Origin: CAIYRG01 sp965247505
GTDB taxonomy: Bacteria; Pseudomonadota; Alphaproteobacteria; Micropepsales; Micropepsaceae
Reading direction: 5' to 3'
Length of the DNA stretch: 64,000 nucleotides
NCBI GenBank assembly: GCA_965247505.1
Contig: OZ252020.1
Span: forward strand, 1,054,001 to 1,118,000
Shown in pieces: positions 18,010-27,838 of this stretch. The position numbers were made by a program, and so were the translations under genes. The notes under the pieces were generated by a model. That model was not told the DNA's origin and did not search any database. It was given only the letters and a program-made list of their open reading frames with translations. Numbering within the stretch: the stretch's first letter is position 1; each line of letters begins with the position of its first letter.

Positions 18010-19455
18010 GTGACCGAATCCAAACGTGACGTGAAAATGATCGGTACCTTTATCGGTCTCATTTTCCTCCTAGGCGTTTTCGTGCTGCCCACGCCCACCG
18101 GGATGAGCGTTGAGGCCTGGCGCGTGACCGGCGTCGCACTTTTGATGGCGACGTGGTGGATGACCAACGCGATCCCGATTCCAGCAACTTCTCTCGTCCC
18201 GCTTGTGCTCTTTCCGATACTTGGCGTCGTGGGCATAGGCGAAGCAGCTTCACCATATGCCGCCCCAATCATCTTTCTCTTTATGGGCGGGTTTATCCTC
18301 GGTATAGGGATGCAGCGCTGGTCGCTGCATGTGCGGATTGGATTACGCACGTTGGTTTTCGTCGGAACGCAGCCGGCAAAACTTGTCGGTGGGTTTCTAC
18401 TCGCGACCGCGCTTCTAAGCATGTGGGTCAGCAATACCGCCACCACGATCATGATGATTCCGGTTGCCGTGTCGGTGCTCACTCTTTTAGACCGCCGCGC
18501 CGATCTCGACGAAACCTCACGGCGCAATCTCGGAATCGTGCTTGTTCTTGCAGTCGCTTATGGCGCGACCATTGGCGGATTGGCGACCATCATTGGAACA
18601 CCGACAACCGCCTTCATGGTCGGATTCATGGATCGCACATATGACGTTCAAATCAGCTTCCTCCAATGGATGATGCTGGGCGTTCCGCTGTCCGCGATTA
18701 TGCTGCTTGGTTGCTGGCGCATCCTGACATGGGTTTATCCGGTAGGCGCCGGCGGCGAAGCGGACGCCCGGAATGTCCTCGTTGGCGAAATCGCCAAACT
18801 GGGCCCAATCAGTATTGCGGAAAAACGTATTGCGCTTGTATTTGGTATTGCCGCCTTCGCCTGGATCACGCGAGATTTTATCGACAACTATATCGAAGGC
18901 CTTAGCGACACCGGAATTGCAATTGGCGCCGCGCTCTCGCTTTTCTTTATTCCGTCGGGGAGTGAAAAAAACAGGAGACTTCTTATATGGGAGGATCTGC
19001 GTGACCTTCCTTGGGGTGTGCTGCTTCTCTTCGGGGGCGGCTTAAGCCTTGCCGCGGCGATCACTTCTTCGGGCCTAGCGGTGTGGGTGGGCGTTGTCAT
19101 GCAATCGCTAGACACTTGGCCGGTCCTTCTGGTTGTCGCCGTCGCGACCATCGGCATGACTTTCTTGACAGAGTTGACGAGCAATACGGCAAGCGCGACA
19201 GCGATTTTACCACTGGCCGCCGCGGTTGCTGCCGGTCTCGGATTTGACCCCTTGCTGATCGTCGTCCCGCTGACAGTGGCTGCGTCCCTGGCCTTTATGC
19301 TTCCCGTCGCAACGCCGCCAAACGCCATCGCTTTTTCCTCCGGGCGCCTCACCATCGCCCAGATGGTTAGGGCCGGTTTTTGGCTTAACCTGTTCGGGAT
19401 CTGGGTTGTGCTCACGCTCAACTACGCGATTACGAGCTGGCTCTTCATTCCCTGA
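18010..19455 (+). CDS. DASS (SLC13) family sodium/carboxylate symporter
   Basis: About 481 residues with 10-12 hydrophobic helices. The two signature SNT motifs of the family are present: WVSNTATTIMM about one third in, and LTSNTASATAILP in the C-terminal half, each forming part of the sodium and carboxylate site. Also typical is GTPTTA after the first motif. The family imports di- and tricarboxylates or sulfate with sodium. The GTG at 18010 follows a GGGGG stretch; a TTG at 17995 in frame is the alternative. It is divergent from the peptidase gene. The substrate is most likely a C4-C6 carboxylate, by family only. Confidence 0.88.
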   Translation: MTESKRDVKMIGTFIGLIFLLGVFVLPTPTGMSVEAWRVTGVALLMATWWMTNAIPIPATSLVPLVLFPILGVVGIGEAASPYAAPIIFLFMGGFILGIGMQRWSLHVRIGLRTLVFVGTQPAKLVGGFLLATALLSMWVSNTATTIMMIPVAVSVLTLLDRRADLDETSRRNLGIVLVLAVAYGATIGGLATIIGTPTTAFMVGFMDRTYDVQISFLQWMMLGVPLSAIMLLGCWRILTWVYPVGAGGEADARNVLVGEIAKLGPISIAEKRIALVFGIAAFAWITRDFIDNYIEGLSDTGIAIGAALSLFFIPSGSEKNRRLLIWEDLRDLPWGVLLLFGGGLSLAAAITSSGLAVWVGVVMQSLDTWPVLLVVAVATIGMTFLTELTSNTASATAILPLAAAVAAGLGFDPLLIVVPLTVAASLAFMLPVATPPNAIAFSSGRLTIAQMVRAGFWLNLFGIWVVLTLNYAITSWLFIP

Positions 19456-19620
19456 CAAAATTCTCGAGATATTTAGCTCATATCCAGCCGCTGAACGGCG
19501 CGCAGAAACGCAGTATTTCTGCAAGTTTTTTCTAGCCGCTGGACGGTTCTGCATCCCCGTAGTACCCACCCGGCACTATTTGCTATGTTTAGGAACAAAG
19601 ACGGATAAATCGGGCCAAGA

Positions 19621-20388
19621 ATGGATTTCCTCTGTGTGTGCATACGCGTGCCGAAATGCGGCAGCACGAGTTTAGCAAACATGCTGAACGTCGCCTTTGC
19701 CGCGCGGCGGACTTTTTACCTGCCGCATACGCTCAACCTTGATGCCGCGATATCGCGATTTCAAGAAGCACGTTTTGCGCGGACACGCTCGCGCAACCTT
19801 TTAAAGCGCTATCACACCTTCAGCCTTAAAAAGGCATTTGAAATTATCGCGTCACGTGCCTCCGATGGTGACCTCATCAATGGTGGTCACATCGACTTTC
19901 CATCCGTGCGCAAGAGTATTCGCCGGAAGTCCAAGATGATTACTCTGCTGCGCGAACCCGCAGCGCGTTGCCGTTCCGAATATGAGTATTGCCGAAACTC
20001 TTATTTAAGAAGTAGCCATCTCAGCCGCGTCGACACCAGCGCACGATGCAAAGCGGCCGGCAAATACAGTTTCGAGGGGTTTCTGGATTTCTTGCTCGAC
20101 TGGCGCGAGGGCTATAGCGACGTTGCCGCCAACTATATGGGTTGGGACGGCCACCAGGATCTTGGCGCGTTTCACGAGGAAAATGTATTCCATTCCGGTG
20201 CGCTCGAACAAAGTCAAAAGTTTGAAAACGGGTTATCGGCAAAAATGAACATGCACGTTCGCATGCCACACGACAATACCGGCGTGAGTGAGGAAAGCTT
20301 CACAATCACCAGGGCGCAACAAGAAAAGATCGAAAACGTTTACCCTCGCGACTTCCAATTATATGAATGGCAGCTGGCGCACGCCTGA
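19621..20388 (+). CDS. Sulfotransferase family protein
   Basis: 255 residues. The N-terminus holds the PAPS 5'-phosphosulfate loop RVPKCGSTSL (about 9-18) and, further on, LREPAARCRSEYEYC, the 3'-phosphate-binding segment of sulfotransferases. These use PAPS to sulfate carbohydrates or lipids. No signal peptide. It stands alone between the transporter gene and the ABC importer operon on the same strand, with about 165 and 210 bp gaps, so no operon partner is evident. Confidence 0.75.
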   Translation: MDFLCVCIRVPKCGSTSLANMLNVAFAARRTFYLPHTLNLDAAISRFQEARFARTRSRNLLKRYHTFSLKKAFEIIASRASDGDLINGGHIDFPSVRKSIRRKSKMITLLREPAARCRSEYEYCRNSYLRSSHLSRVDTSARCKAAGKYSFEGFLDFLLDWREGYSDVAANYMGWDGHQDLGAFHEENVFHSGALEQSQKFENGLSAKMNMHVRMPHDNTGVSEESFTITRAQQEKIENVYPRDFQLYEWQLAHA

Positions 20389-20598
20389 GATTGCATGCCT
20401 GACAACGCCGACTTTTAATGCTGGCGCTCTTCCTTGTTAGGAAGCCGCACGCCCCTCTAAATTGGCCAGAGTAAAAGGCGACAAGCCACAACGCCAATCG
20501 GTAAGAAGATTGAGGCGTAAGACTTTTGGGAACAGCGCGGCAAGCGCAGTATAGGGACGCCCAAACGGATAGGGTGAAGGCGCCGACAGGGATAGGGG

Positions 20599-21663
20599 AT
20601 GGCTTTTCTAGAACTATCAGGGCTCACGAAGAAATTTGATGATGCGGTAGCCGTCAATGACTTAAACCTCTCCGTCGAAAAGGGAACCTTCGTTTGCCTA
20701 TTGGGCCCGTCGGGCTGCGGCAAAACGACGACGCTGCGGTTGATTGCTGGCTTTCTAAGCCCCGATGGCGGTGAGATCAGGGTGGGGGGACGCGTCCTCT
20801 CGCGTCCCGGTGCAAGCCAGCCACCCGAACGGCGCAACATGTCGATGATCTTCCAGAGCTATGCGCTGTGGCCCCACATGACGGTATTTGAGAATGTCGC
20901 CTATGGCCTGCGCTTGCGACGGCTGGCGAAAAACGAAATCAATGAACGCGTGGGAGCTGTTCTCGCGGCAACCAAACTCGACGCATTGAGCGAACGCTAT
21001 CCGGGTGAGCTTTCCGGTGGTCAGCAACAACGCGTTTCGTTGGCGCGCGCCCTTGTCGTAGAGCCCGAAACGCTTCTACTCGACGAGCCGCTCTCCAATC
21101 TAGATGCCAATCTGCGCGAAGAGATGCGCATCGAAATTCGCAGCCTGCACGATCAATTTCGCTATACGACGGTCTATGTGACCCACGATCAGGTGGAAGC
21201 AATGACGACGGCCGATCTCGTGGTCGTGATGAACCAGGGTGGCATCGACCAAGCCGGCACACCGGAGGACATATATAAGCGGCCCATATCGGAATTCGTC
21301 GCCCGCTTCATCGGCGGGACCAATATATTCAGGGGCACAAAATCGAACGAAAACACCGTGATTTGCGCCGGGGGCCTCACTTTACGCTGCGGCAGCGGCG
21401 ATTTTTCTTCCCAGGGCGAAACTGCCGTTTCGGTGCGGCACCATGATGTCGAGGTGCGGATGGAGCGCCCAGGCGGGCAGACCAATGCCATATCCGGCAT
21501 TGTGGCCCGGCAAATCTATCTGGGTTCGCACCGCGACTATCTGGTAGAGATGGCAAATGGGGAGAAAATCCGCGCCGTCGCCCCGGTAGGTGTCGACATT
21601 CCAGTGGGGCGTGAGGTGTGGCTATATTTCGACCCCGAGAATTGTAGGGCGCTGGCGCGCTAG
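20599..21663 (+). CDS. ABC importer ATPase, Fbp/Pot type
   Basis: 354 residues. Walker A GPSGCGKTT (36-44), signature LSGGQQQR, Walker B LLLDEPLSNLD and the H-loop TVYVTHDQ are all present, followed by a C-terminal TOBE-like regulatory domain from about residue 245. This is the MalK/FbpC/PotA class that energises solute import. It is followed 7 bp later by a binding-protein gene and then the permease, so it is the first gene of a three-gene importer operon. Substrate: see the binding protein. Confidence 0.92.
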   Translation: MAFLELSGLTKKFDDAVAVNDLNLSVEKGTFVCLLGPSGCGKTTTLRLIAGFLSPDGGEIRVGGRVLSRPGASQPPERRNMSMIFQSYALWPHMTVFENVAYGLRLRRLAKNEINERVGAVLAATKLDALSERYPGELSGGQQQRVSLARALVVEPETLLLDEPLSNLDANLREEMRIEIRSLHDQFRYTTVYVTHDQVEAMTTADLVVVMNQGGIDQAGTPEDIYKRPISEFVARFIGGTNIFRGTKSNENTVICAGGLTLRCGSGDFSSQGETAVSVRHHDVEVRMERPGGQTNAISGIVARQIYLGSHRDYLVEMANGEKIRAVAPVGVDIPVGREVWLYFDPENCRALAR

Positions 21664-21670
21664 AGATTAG

Positions 21671-22762
21671 GTGAGGAAGATCGTGCTGAGGAATAAGCCT
21701 ATCGCTATAGCCCTAAGGACGACAGCTTACTGTGGGCTCCTTCTTGTTGCGGCTTGCGGCGAGACGGCTCCAGCACCCGAGGCTCTGGTCGAAACCGGCC
21801 CTTATAGCGTTACAGACGAGTTGATCGCGGCCGCAACGAGTGAAGGCATTGTTTCCTATTATTCCTCGCTCGATCTTGTGGTGGCGGAACGGATGGCCGC
21901 AGCGTTCGAGGAAAAATATCCCGGCATCGATGTGCGCGTGGAGCGTGCGGGCTCCGAGCGGACGTTTCAGCGCATCGGGCAAGAATACTCGGCGGGCATT
22001 TACAACGCGGACGCGATCGATACATCGGACGCGGTGCACTTCTCCTATTTCAAAAACCAGGGCTGGCTGGCGAACGCAATCCCAGACGAGTTTGCGGACT
22101 ACCCCGAAGAATCAAAGGACCCCGACGGGTATTTTGCCGCCTTCCGCGCCGACCTTTCGGTGATCGCCTATAATGAGCAACTGGTCTCCGCCGATGAAGT
22201 GCCGACGAGTTTTGCCGACCTTCTCGATCCAAGATGGAGCGGACGGATGGTCAAAGGCCATCCCGGCTATTCCGGCACGATCATGACTGCAACCCATGTG
22301 CTGAGTGAGGCGTTGGGTTGGGATTATTTCGCGCAGTTGGGACAGCAAGACATAATGCAAGTGCAGTCCTCGACCGATCCGCCGAAAAAACTCGCGCTGG
22401 GCGAGCGCGCGCTACAGGTCGATGGGAATGAATATGTTGCCGTGCAACAGCAAATGGCGGGTGTGCCGTTAAAGATAATATATGCAAGTGAAGGTACGCC
22501 GCTTGTGGTCGGAAACGCGGCCATCCTGGCAAGCGCACCACACCCAAATGCCGCACGCCTTTTCTACGCATTTATGTTCTCACAAGAGGTACAACAACTG
22601 AACTCGGATGAAGGCGGCGTGCGCTCATTTCATCCGGGCGTTGTCGACAACAACGACAGGCCCTCGTTCGATGAGATAAATCTCCTTCGATCGAATCCCG
22701 AGGAGCTCGCCGCTCGGCTGCAAGAGATCAAACAAAGATACGAAGAACATTTCGGTACGTGA
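21671..22762 (+). CDS. ABC importer substrate-binding lipoprotein, FbpA-like
   Basis: 363 residues starting at GTG 21671. A lipobox, LLVAAC, puts the lipid-anchored cysteine at about residue 29. The body resembles periplasmic binding proteins of the FbpA/AfuA class: VSYYSSLDLVVAERMAAAFEEKYPGI, then RFRADLSVIAYNEQLV-type core and DLLDPRWSGRM. That class binds ferric iron, sugar phosphates, or other anions. The iron-ligand tyrosine pair of FbpA is not obvious. It overlaps the permease gene by 4 bp (GTGA), so translation is coupled. Confidence 0.85.
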   Translation: MRKIVLRNKPIAIALRTTAYCGLLLVAACGETAPAPEALVETGPYSVTDELIAAATSEGIVSYYSSLDLVVAERMAAAFEEKYPGIDVRVERAGSERTFQRIGQEYSAGIYNADAIDTSDAVHFSYFKNQGWLANAIPDEFADYPEESKDPDGYFAAFRADLSVIAYNEQLVSADEVPTSFADLLDPRWSGRMVKGHPGYSGTIMTATHVLSEALGWDYFAQLGQQDIMQVQSSTDPPKKLALGERALQVDGNEYVAVQQQMAGVPLKIIYASEGTPLVVGNAAILASAPHPNAARLFYAFMFSQEVQQLNSDEGGVRSFHPGVVDNNDRPSFDEINLLRSNPEELAARLQEIKQRYEEHFGT

Positions 22763-24474
22763 CGCCCAAATTGGCAGGCTCCTCTTCCAATCGCCGCTTT
22801 AGGTTTGACATCTCGCGGCCTGTTTTTGTGCTGCTGGCGCTGCTTCTCGCCGTTCTCGTAATCTTTCCCCTATTTTGGCTTCTCTACTATGCCTTCTTCG
22901 ATAGTGAGGGGAACGCGACGCTTACCAATTTTTTTGCGTTGATCGTGGACCCCACCGTCCGCCGCGCTTTTGGAATCGCAATTCTAATGGCTTTGGGCGT
23001 AGGTGCGCTAGCGACCTTGGTGGCGACTCCCATGGCCTGGCTAGTCGCGCGTACAGACCTTCCCGCGAGTGGCGTAATACGCGTCCTTGTACTTGCTTCT
23101 TTCGTAACGCCGCCTTTTCTGGGAGCAATTGCCTGGGAGATACTTGCGGCGCCGAACAGCGGTATTTTGAACGATATTTATCGTTGGGTGACGGGAAGCG
23201 AAGGAGCGCTCCTCAACATTTACACATTCCAAGGTCTGGTCTTCGCGATCGCTTGCTATACTTTTCCCTATGTCTTCACGCTGGTCGCGAACGCGCTGGA
23301 TCGCATCCCATCCGATCTAGAAGATGCCTCGGCCATCCTCGGCGCCGGATGGTCGACTACATTGCGTAAAGTGACGCTTCCGCTTGTTTTGCCTGCGATG
23401 CTGGCCGGAGCATTGATCGCACTTTTGCAAGCCCTCACGCTGTTCGGCTCGCCCGCAATTCTTGCGCTACCGTCAGGCTTTCATGTGATCACGACAAAAA
23501 TCTGGAGCTATTTTCAATTTCCGCCCCAATTGGGACTTGCCGCCGCTGCGGCCATACCGCTTTTGCTCATCACGATCTTCCTTTTACGCGGCCAAAAATG
23601 GATCTTGGGACGAAAGGGCTACACCGTTCTAAGCGGGAAAGGCACCGCCGCACGCAAGACTCATCTTGGCAAGATGAAATGGCCCGCCTTTGGGTTCGTC
23701 GGATTTGTCCTTTGTCTAACGGTAATTTTCCCTTACGCGGCCTTGATGAAGGCGGCTTTTACGCGAAATATTTCCGAGCCACTGAATTTCGCGTCACTGA
23801 CCTTGCAAAATGTCAATTTTGTATTCTTTGAATTTTCTGCAACGCGCCTTGCGGTGTGGAATACGTTTTTGCTCGGGATTCTTTCGGCGACCGCGGTGAC
23901 GACATTGGTCGTAATCATTTCCTATGTTGTGATACGGCGTTCCTTTGCCGGTGCCTCCGTGCTTGGCATGCTAGCAACGACACCCATTGCCATTCCGGGA
24001 ATCGTTCTCGGCGTGGGATTGTTCTTAAGCTATGCCAATCCGACCTTCATGCTCTATGGCACGCTATGGATTCTGCTTATCGCATTTGTGACGCTCGGTT
24101 TGCCGGCGGGCTATCAGCAAATGTCATCTGCGATGTCGAGCGTTCATTCGGATTTGGAAGATGCAAGCCGAATATTTGGAGCTTCGCGGTTGAAGACGCT
24201 GTGGCTCATCACAACGCCACTCTTACGCACAAGCATTATCGCCACCTGGTGCTTTGTCTTTATCGCGACCATCCGGGAACTTTCGGCAACGATATTGCTT
24301 ACAACCGCGAACACCAAACTAGTTTCGGTTATCATTTACGATCTCAATGAAAGCGGAAATTTGGGAGCAATAGCGGTGTTGGGGATCATGCTTCTGGTGG
24401 TTTCCTTCACAGTCGTCTTCATTGCGAACAAAGTACCCTTGATGAGCAGCAACCGACTCCCGCTTCGTGGATAA
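22759..24474 (+). CDS. ABC importer permease, two fused BPD domains
   Basis: 571 residues with about 12 membrane helices in two similar halves, as in FbpB/SfuB. Each half carries the EAA coupling loop: DLEDASAILGAGWSTTLRKVTLP in the first and DLEDASRIFGASRLKTLWLITTP in the second, which dock on the ATPase. Start is the GTG at 22759, overlapping the stop of the binding-protein gene. Together with the two upstream genes this makes a complete importer. Two MmgE/PrpD genes follow on the same strand. Confidence 0.9.
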   Translation: MTPKLAGSSSNRRFRFDISRPVFVLLALLLAVLVIFPLFWLLYYAFFDSEGNATLTNFFALIVDPTVRRAFGIAILMALGVGALATLVATPMAWLVARTDLPASGVIRVLVLASFVTPPFLGAIAWEILAAPNSGILNDIYRWVTGSEGALLNIYTFQGLVFAIACYTFPYVFTLVANALDRIPSDLEDASAILGAGWSTTLRKVTLPLVLPAMLAGALIALLQALTLFGSPAILALPSGFHVITTKIWSYFQFPPQLGLAAAAAIPLLLITIFLLRGQKWILGRKGYTVLSGKGTAARKTHLGKMKWPAFGFVGFVLCLTVIFPYAALMKAAFTRNISEPLNFASLTLQNVNFVFFEFSATRLAVWNTFLLGILSATAVTTLVVIISYVVIRRSFAGASVLGMLATTPIAIPGIVLGVGLFLSYANPTFMLYGTLWILLIAFVTLGLPAGYQQMSSAMSSVHSDLEDASRIFGASRLKTLWLITTPLLRTSIIATWCFVFIATIRELSATILLTTANTKLVSVIIYDLNESGNLGAIAVLGIMLLVVSFTVVFIANKVPLMSSNRLPLRG

Positions 24475-24497
24475 TTAGCTCAAGGCGCAAATCGAGC

Positions 24498-25910
24498 ATG
24501 GCATTGAAAACAAAAACGGACGGCCTGACGCACTACGTCGCGCGCTTTATCAATGAGACGGAATATCAAGCCATTCCTGACGATGTCATCGAATTGGGAA
24601 AGAAATCCATACTCGATGGGCTAGGCCTCGCCTTCGCAGGTTCCGTAGCGCAAAGCGGAAGGCTGGTCCGCGAGCATCTGGACACGCTCGCTCTTGGGCA
24701 GGGCGCGGCGACGCTGATTGGCGGCGGGCGCAAGATCGCGCCGCGCTTTGCCGCATTTGCCAATGGCGTTGCGATTCATGCCGACGATTATGACGATACC
24801 CAGCTCGCGGTCGCGGAAACGCGTGTTTATGGTCTTCTTACCCACCCGACGGCGCCCGCCCTGCCCGCCGCGCTTGCAATGGGCGAACATTTAGGGGCTT
24901 CAGGGCAGGGCTTGATGCTCGCCTATCAACTCGGCGTCGAGGTGGAATGCAAAATCGCCGAAGCGATAGATCCCCGTCACTACCAGACCGGCTTTCACGC
25001 CACCGCGACCTGCGGGACGTTCGCCGCTGCCGCTGCTGCGGCTAGGCTGATGGCGCTCGATCTTGACGCGATAGCGCGGGCGCTCTCGATAGCGGGGAGC
25101 CAATCGGCGGGCTTGCGCGAAAATTTCGGCACCATGACCAAGCCCTTTCATGCTGGGCGCTCCTCTGAGAGCGGAATTATCGCTGCGCAATTTGCCTCAT
25201 CGGGATGGACGGCGACCGACAAAGTATTGGAGGCGCCGCGCGGCTTTTTTAGCGCCGCCGGCGGCGGCTTTGACGAAGCAGCCATAGAAAACAAACTCGG
25301 AGCGCCGTGGACTTTCGCCGATCCCGGCATCTCGATTAAGCCGCACCCGTCGGGCTCGCTGACCCATCCGGCCATGACGGAAATGCTGCGGCTGATTCTT
25401 GAGAAAGACATCAAGCCGGAGCAAGTGCGGAGCGTGCGCGTCGGGACCAATTCGAACATGCCGAATGCGCTGATTCATCACTGTCCCAGCGACGAGTTAC
25501 AGGCGAAATTCTCGATGGAATTTTGTATGGCGATCTTGCTGCTCGAGCGCCGTGCCGGGTTGGCGGAGTTTACCGACGAAGTCGTCAACCGGCCCGACGT
25601 GAAACGTATGACCGAAAATATGGACTTTGTCATCGACGATGAGGCCGAGCGCGCCGGCTACCACAAGATGACGACGATTATCGATATAGTTCTTGAGGAC
25701 GGACAAAATATTTCTGGTCGCGCCGATTTCGGCAAGGGAAGCCCGGCCAACCCAATGAGCTATGACGAGGTCGCAGACAAATTCCGTGAGTGCGCAGAGT
25801 TTGCCAAGCTTGACCGTGCCCGCTCCGACGAGATCATCGCCATGGTCCGAGACCTAGAAGCCCTACCCGATATCGGACAGCTAACCGCGCTTTTAATCGC
25901 GCCGGGGTAA
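24498..25910 (+). CDS. MmgE/PrpD family protein 1
   Basis: 470 residues with the family layout: an all-helical N-terminal domain (ILDGLGLAFAGS, about 35-46; ANGVAIHADDYDDT, about 90-103) and a smaller alpha/beta C-terminal lid. FGTMTKPFHAGRSSESG is the conserved central motif and KPHPSGSLTHP the second active-site stretch. Family members include 2-methylcitrate dehydratase, cis-aconitate decarboxylase and iminodisuccinate epimerase, all acting on polycarboxylates. The gene begins 24 bp after the importer permease, so co-transcription is likely and the substrate may be what the importer brings in (inference). Confidence 0.88.
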   Translation: MALKTKTDGLTHYVARFINETEYQAIPDDVIELGKKSILDGLGLAFAGSVAQSGRLVREHLDTLALGQGAATLIGGGRKIAPRFAAFANGVAIHADDYDDTQLAVAETRVYGLLTHPTAPALPAALAMGEHLGASGQGLMLAYQLGVEVECKIAEAIDPRHYQTGFHATATCGTFAAAAAAARLMALDLDAIARALSIAGSQSAGLRENFGTMTKPFHAGRSSESGIIAAQFASSGWTATDKVLEAPRGFFSAAGGGFDEAAIENKLGAPWTFADPGISIKPHPSGSLTHPAMTEMLRLILEKDIKPEQVRSVRVGTNSNMPNALIHHCPSDELQAKFSMEFCMAILLLERRAGLAEFTDEVVNRPDVKRMTENMDFVIDDEAERAGYHKMTTIIDIVLEDGQNISGRADFGKGSPANPMSYDEVADKFRECAEFAKLDRARSDEIIAMVRDLEALPDIGQLTALLIAPG

Positions 25911-25927
25911 TGAACGCACTGCAATCT

Positions 25928-26090
25928 CACCTCCCCAATGCGGGGAGTTCGGTCCGTAATCTCCCGGACTTGATCCGGGGGAAGACGGATCGGGTGGGGG
26001 GGCGTGTTCACAGCATGTGCGCGTCCCTTGATCACACCCCCACTCGCTCGCGGAAAAGGCCGCTCACGATCTCCCCGTAAGGTGGAGATG
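25928..26090. repeat. Palindromic intergenic repeat, copy 2
   Basis: Same structure as 15688-15816: CCTCCCC at the start, GTGGGGGGG and CACCCCCAC in the middle, and CTCCCCGTAAGGTGGAG at the end, with an added inner hairpin (TCTCCCGGACTTGATCCGGG). Lies between the two MmgE/PrpD genes. Confidence 0.7.
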
Positions 26091-26184
26091 AAGTATAAGA
26101 CTTTCCGTCACGCGCCCGTTGCCATTGCGTTTTTAACCGGCCAAAAGCACACTTAATCGGATCAAACGAAAACTGGAGCATTTA

Positions 26185-27519
26185 ATGGAAGTGACCCGCA
26201 CGCTTGCGCGTTATGTCGTGCATTCAGAGCTAAAAGACATTCCCGAAGCGGTTCGGAACGAGGCCACACGCTCCATCGTGAACTGGCTTGGTTGCGCAGT
26301 CGGTGGCTGCCGCCACGAAACGATCGACCGCGCGCTCGAAGCGCTTGGGCCTTTTTCGGGCAAGCCCGAAGCGACGCTGATGGGCCGCGGCGAGAAGCTC
26401 GACATCTTTGTGACAGCGCTTCTCAACGGCATTTCCAGCCATGTCTTCGATTTCGACGACACCCATCTGAAGACAATTATACATCCCGCCGGGCCGGTGG
26501 CCTCGGCTCTGTTCGCCCTCGCCGAGCATATGCCGATCAGCGGAGCGGACCTGCTTCATGCATTCATTCTTGGCGTTGAAGTGGAATGCCGCATCGGCAA
26601 TGCGGTTTATCCTGAGCATTACGATGTGGGCTGGCACATCACCGGCACGGCCGGAGTGTTTGGCGCCGCCGCATCTGTGGGAAAAATCTTAGGTTTAGAC
26701 GAGCAGCAAATGGTTTGGGCGCTAGGCATTGCCGGCACGCAGTCCTCCGGCTTTCGCGAAATGTTTGGCACCATGTGCAAGAGCTTTCATCCCGGCCGCG
26801 CGGCGCAAAACGGCATGCTTGCAGCCTTCCTCGCGCAAAAGAATTTCACCAGCTCTACCCAAGTATTGGAGGCAAAGCGCGGCTTTGCGAACGTCATGTC
26901 GACGAAACGCAATTTTGACGAGATCACGGAAAATTTGGGCAAGAGTTTTGAAGTTGCGCTCAACACCTATAAGCCCTTTGCCTGCGGCATTGTCATTCAC
27001 CCCTCGATCGATGGCGGCATTCAGCTCAAAAAAGAGCTGGACTTGACCGGCGACGAAATCGAGAAAATCGAATTGCGGGTTGCGCCGCTGGTTCTAGAAC
27101 TGACCGGAATAAAAACGCCGGAGACCGGGTTAGAGGGAAAATTTAGCGTCTATCATTCGCTGGCCGTCGCCATCATCCACGGGGCCGCGGGCGAAAACGA
27201 ATATAGCGATGCTTGTGTGCGCGATCCGAAAGTTATTGCTCTTCGCGACAAAGTGGAGGCCGTGATCGATGATACAATGCGCGACGACGAAGCGCGGGTG
27301 ACAGTCACGCTGAACGATGGGCAAGTTGTCGAAAAACATGTGCCGCATGCTATCGGCAGTTTGGAGCGCCCGATGAGCAATGACGATATCGAGGCAAAAT
27401 TCACCGGCCTGGTGCGTGAAATATTAGACCAAGAGAAAACTTCAAATTTACTGGCGCTGGCGTGGTCGGTTGCAAACCTTGAGGACGCGTCGGAGATTTG
27501 CCGCGCTTCCGTGCCCTAA
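26185..27519 (+). CDS. MmgE/PrpD family protein 2
   Basis: 444 residues, paralogous to the preceding gene: SSHVFDFDDTHLKT, then FGTMCKSFHPGRAAQNG and YKPFACGIVIHPSIDGG at the equivalent positions. It differs in the second motif (CGIVIHPSID against HPSGSLTHPAM), which points to a different substrate or stereochemistry. GGAG lies at a good distance before the ATG at 26185. A repeat-filled 274-bp gap separates it from the first paralogue, so it may have its own promoter. Predicted to be cytoplasmic and to act on a polycarboxylate. Confidence 0.87.
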   Translation: MEVTRTLARYVVHSELKDIPEAVRNEATRSIVNWLGCAVGGCRHETIDRALEALGPFSGKPEATLMGRGEKLDIFVTALLNGISSHVFDFDDTHLKTIIHPAGPVASALFALAEHMPISGADLLHAFILGVEVECRIGNAVYPEHYDVGWHITGTAGVFGAAASVGKILGLDEQQMVWALGIAGTQSSGFREMFGTMCKSFHPGRAAQNGMLAAFLAQKNFTSSTQVLEAKRGFANVMSTKRNFDEITENLGKSFEVALNTYKPFACGIVIHPSIDGGIQLKKELDLTGDEIEKIELRVAPLVLELTGIKTPETGLEGKFSVYHSLAVAIIHGAAGENEYSDACVRDPKVIALRDKVEAVIDDTMRDDEARVTVTLNDGQVVEKHVPHAIGSLERPMSNDDIEAKFTGLVREILDQEKTSNLLALAWSVANLEDASEICRASVP

Positions 27520-27611
27520 TCAATGTGCGTTTAATTACAAACGGCAATACATACGTGTCATCCCGGGAGAGCACGACACCTTGGCTGCCGCTTGAGCCAC
27601 CCACATTTTTT

Positions 27612-27756
27612 CCTCCCCCTACGAGGGGAGGTCGATCCGGCGGCTCCCGGAATTCATCCGGGTGACGGTGGATCGGGTGGGGGGGGGTGAGTGCCAACCC
27701 CCACCCGAGGCCGCTCGCACTACTCGCGTCCCTGACCTCCCCGCAAGGGGGAGGTG
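27612..27756. repeat. Palindromic intergenic repeat, copy 3
   Basis: Third member of the family at 15688 and 25928: CCTCCCCCTACGAGGGGAGG at the left, GTGGGGGGGG with CCCCCACCC in the middle and CCTCCCCGCAAGGGGGAGG at the right. All three copies are in gene ends or gaps. Confidence 0.75.
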
Positions 27757-27794
27757 AGATAGGCGGGCTTGCAGCAATTGACTGAACATAAACT

Positions 27795-27838
27795 TTTGTC
27801 ATCCGGGCGAGCGCTTTTAGGCGAGACCCGGGATAACA
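27795..27838. repeat. TCATCCGGG-type intergenic palindrome
   Basis: TTGTCATCCGGGCGAGCG, then GCGAGACCCGGGATAACAAG: an imperfect inverted repeat of the kind widespread between genes in alphaproteobacteria. Related elements are at 27556, 37421 and 39842. Confidence 0.6.

Noticed and set aside
15688..27838. CRISPR-like array from the recurring GC-rich repeats
   Set aside because: Copies are kilobases apart, palindromic and of variable core; no regular spacers and no cas genes.
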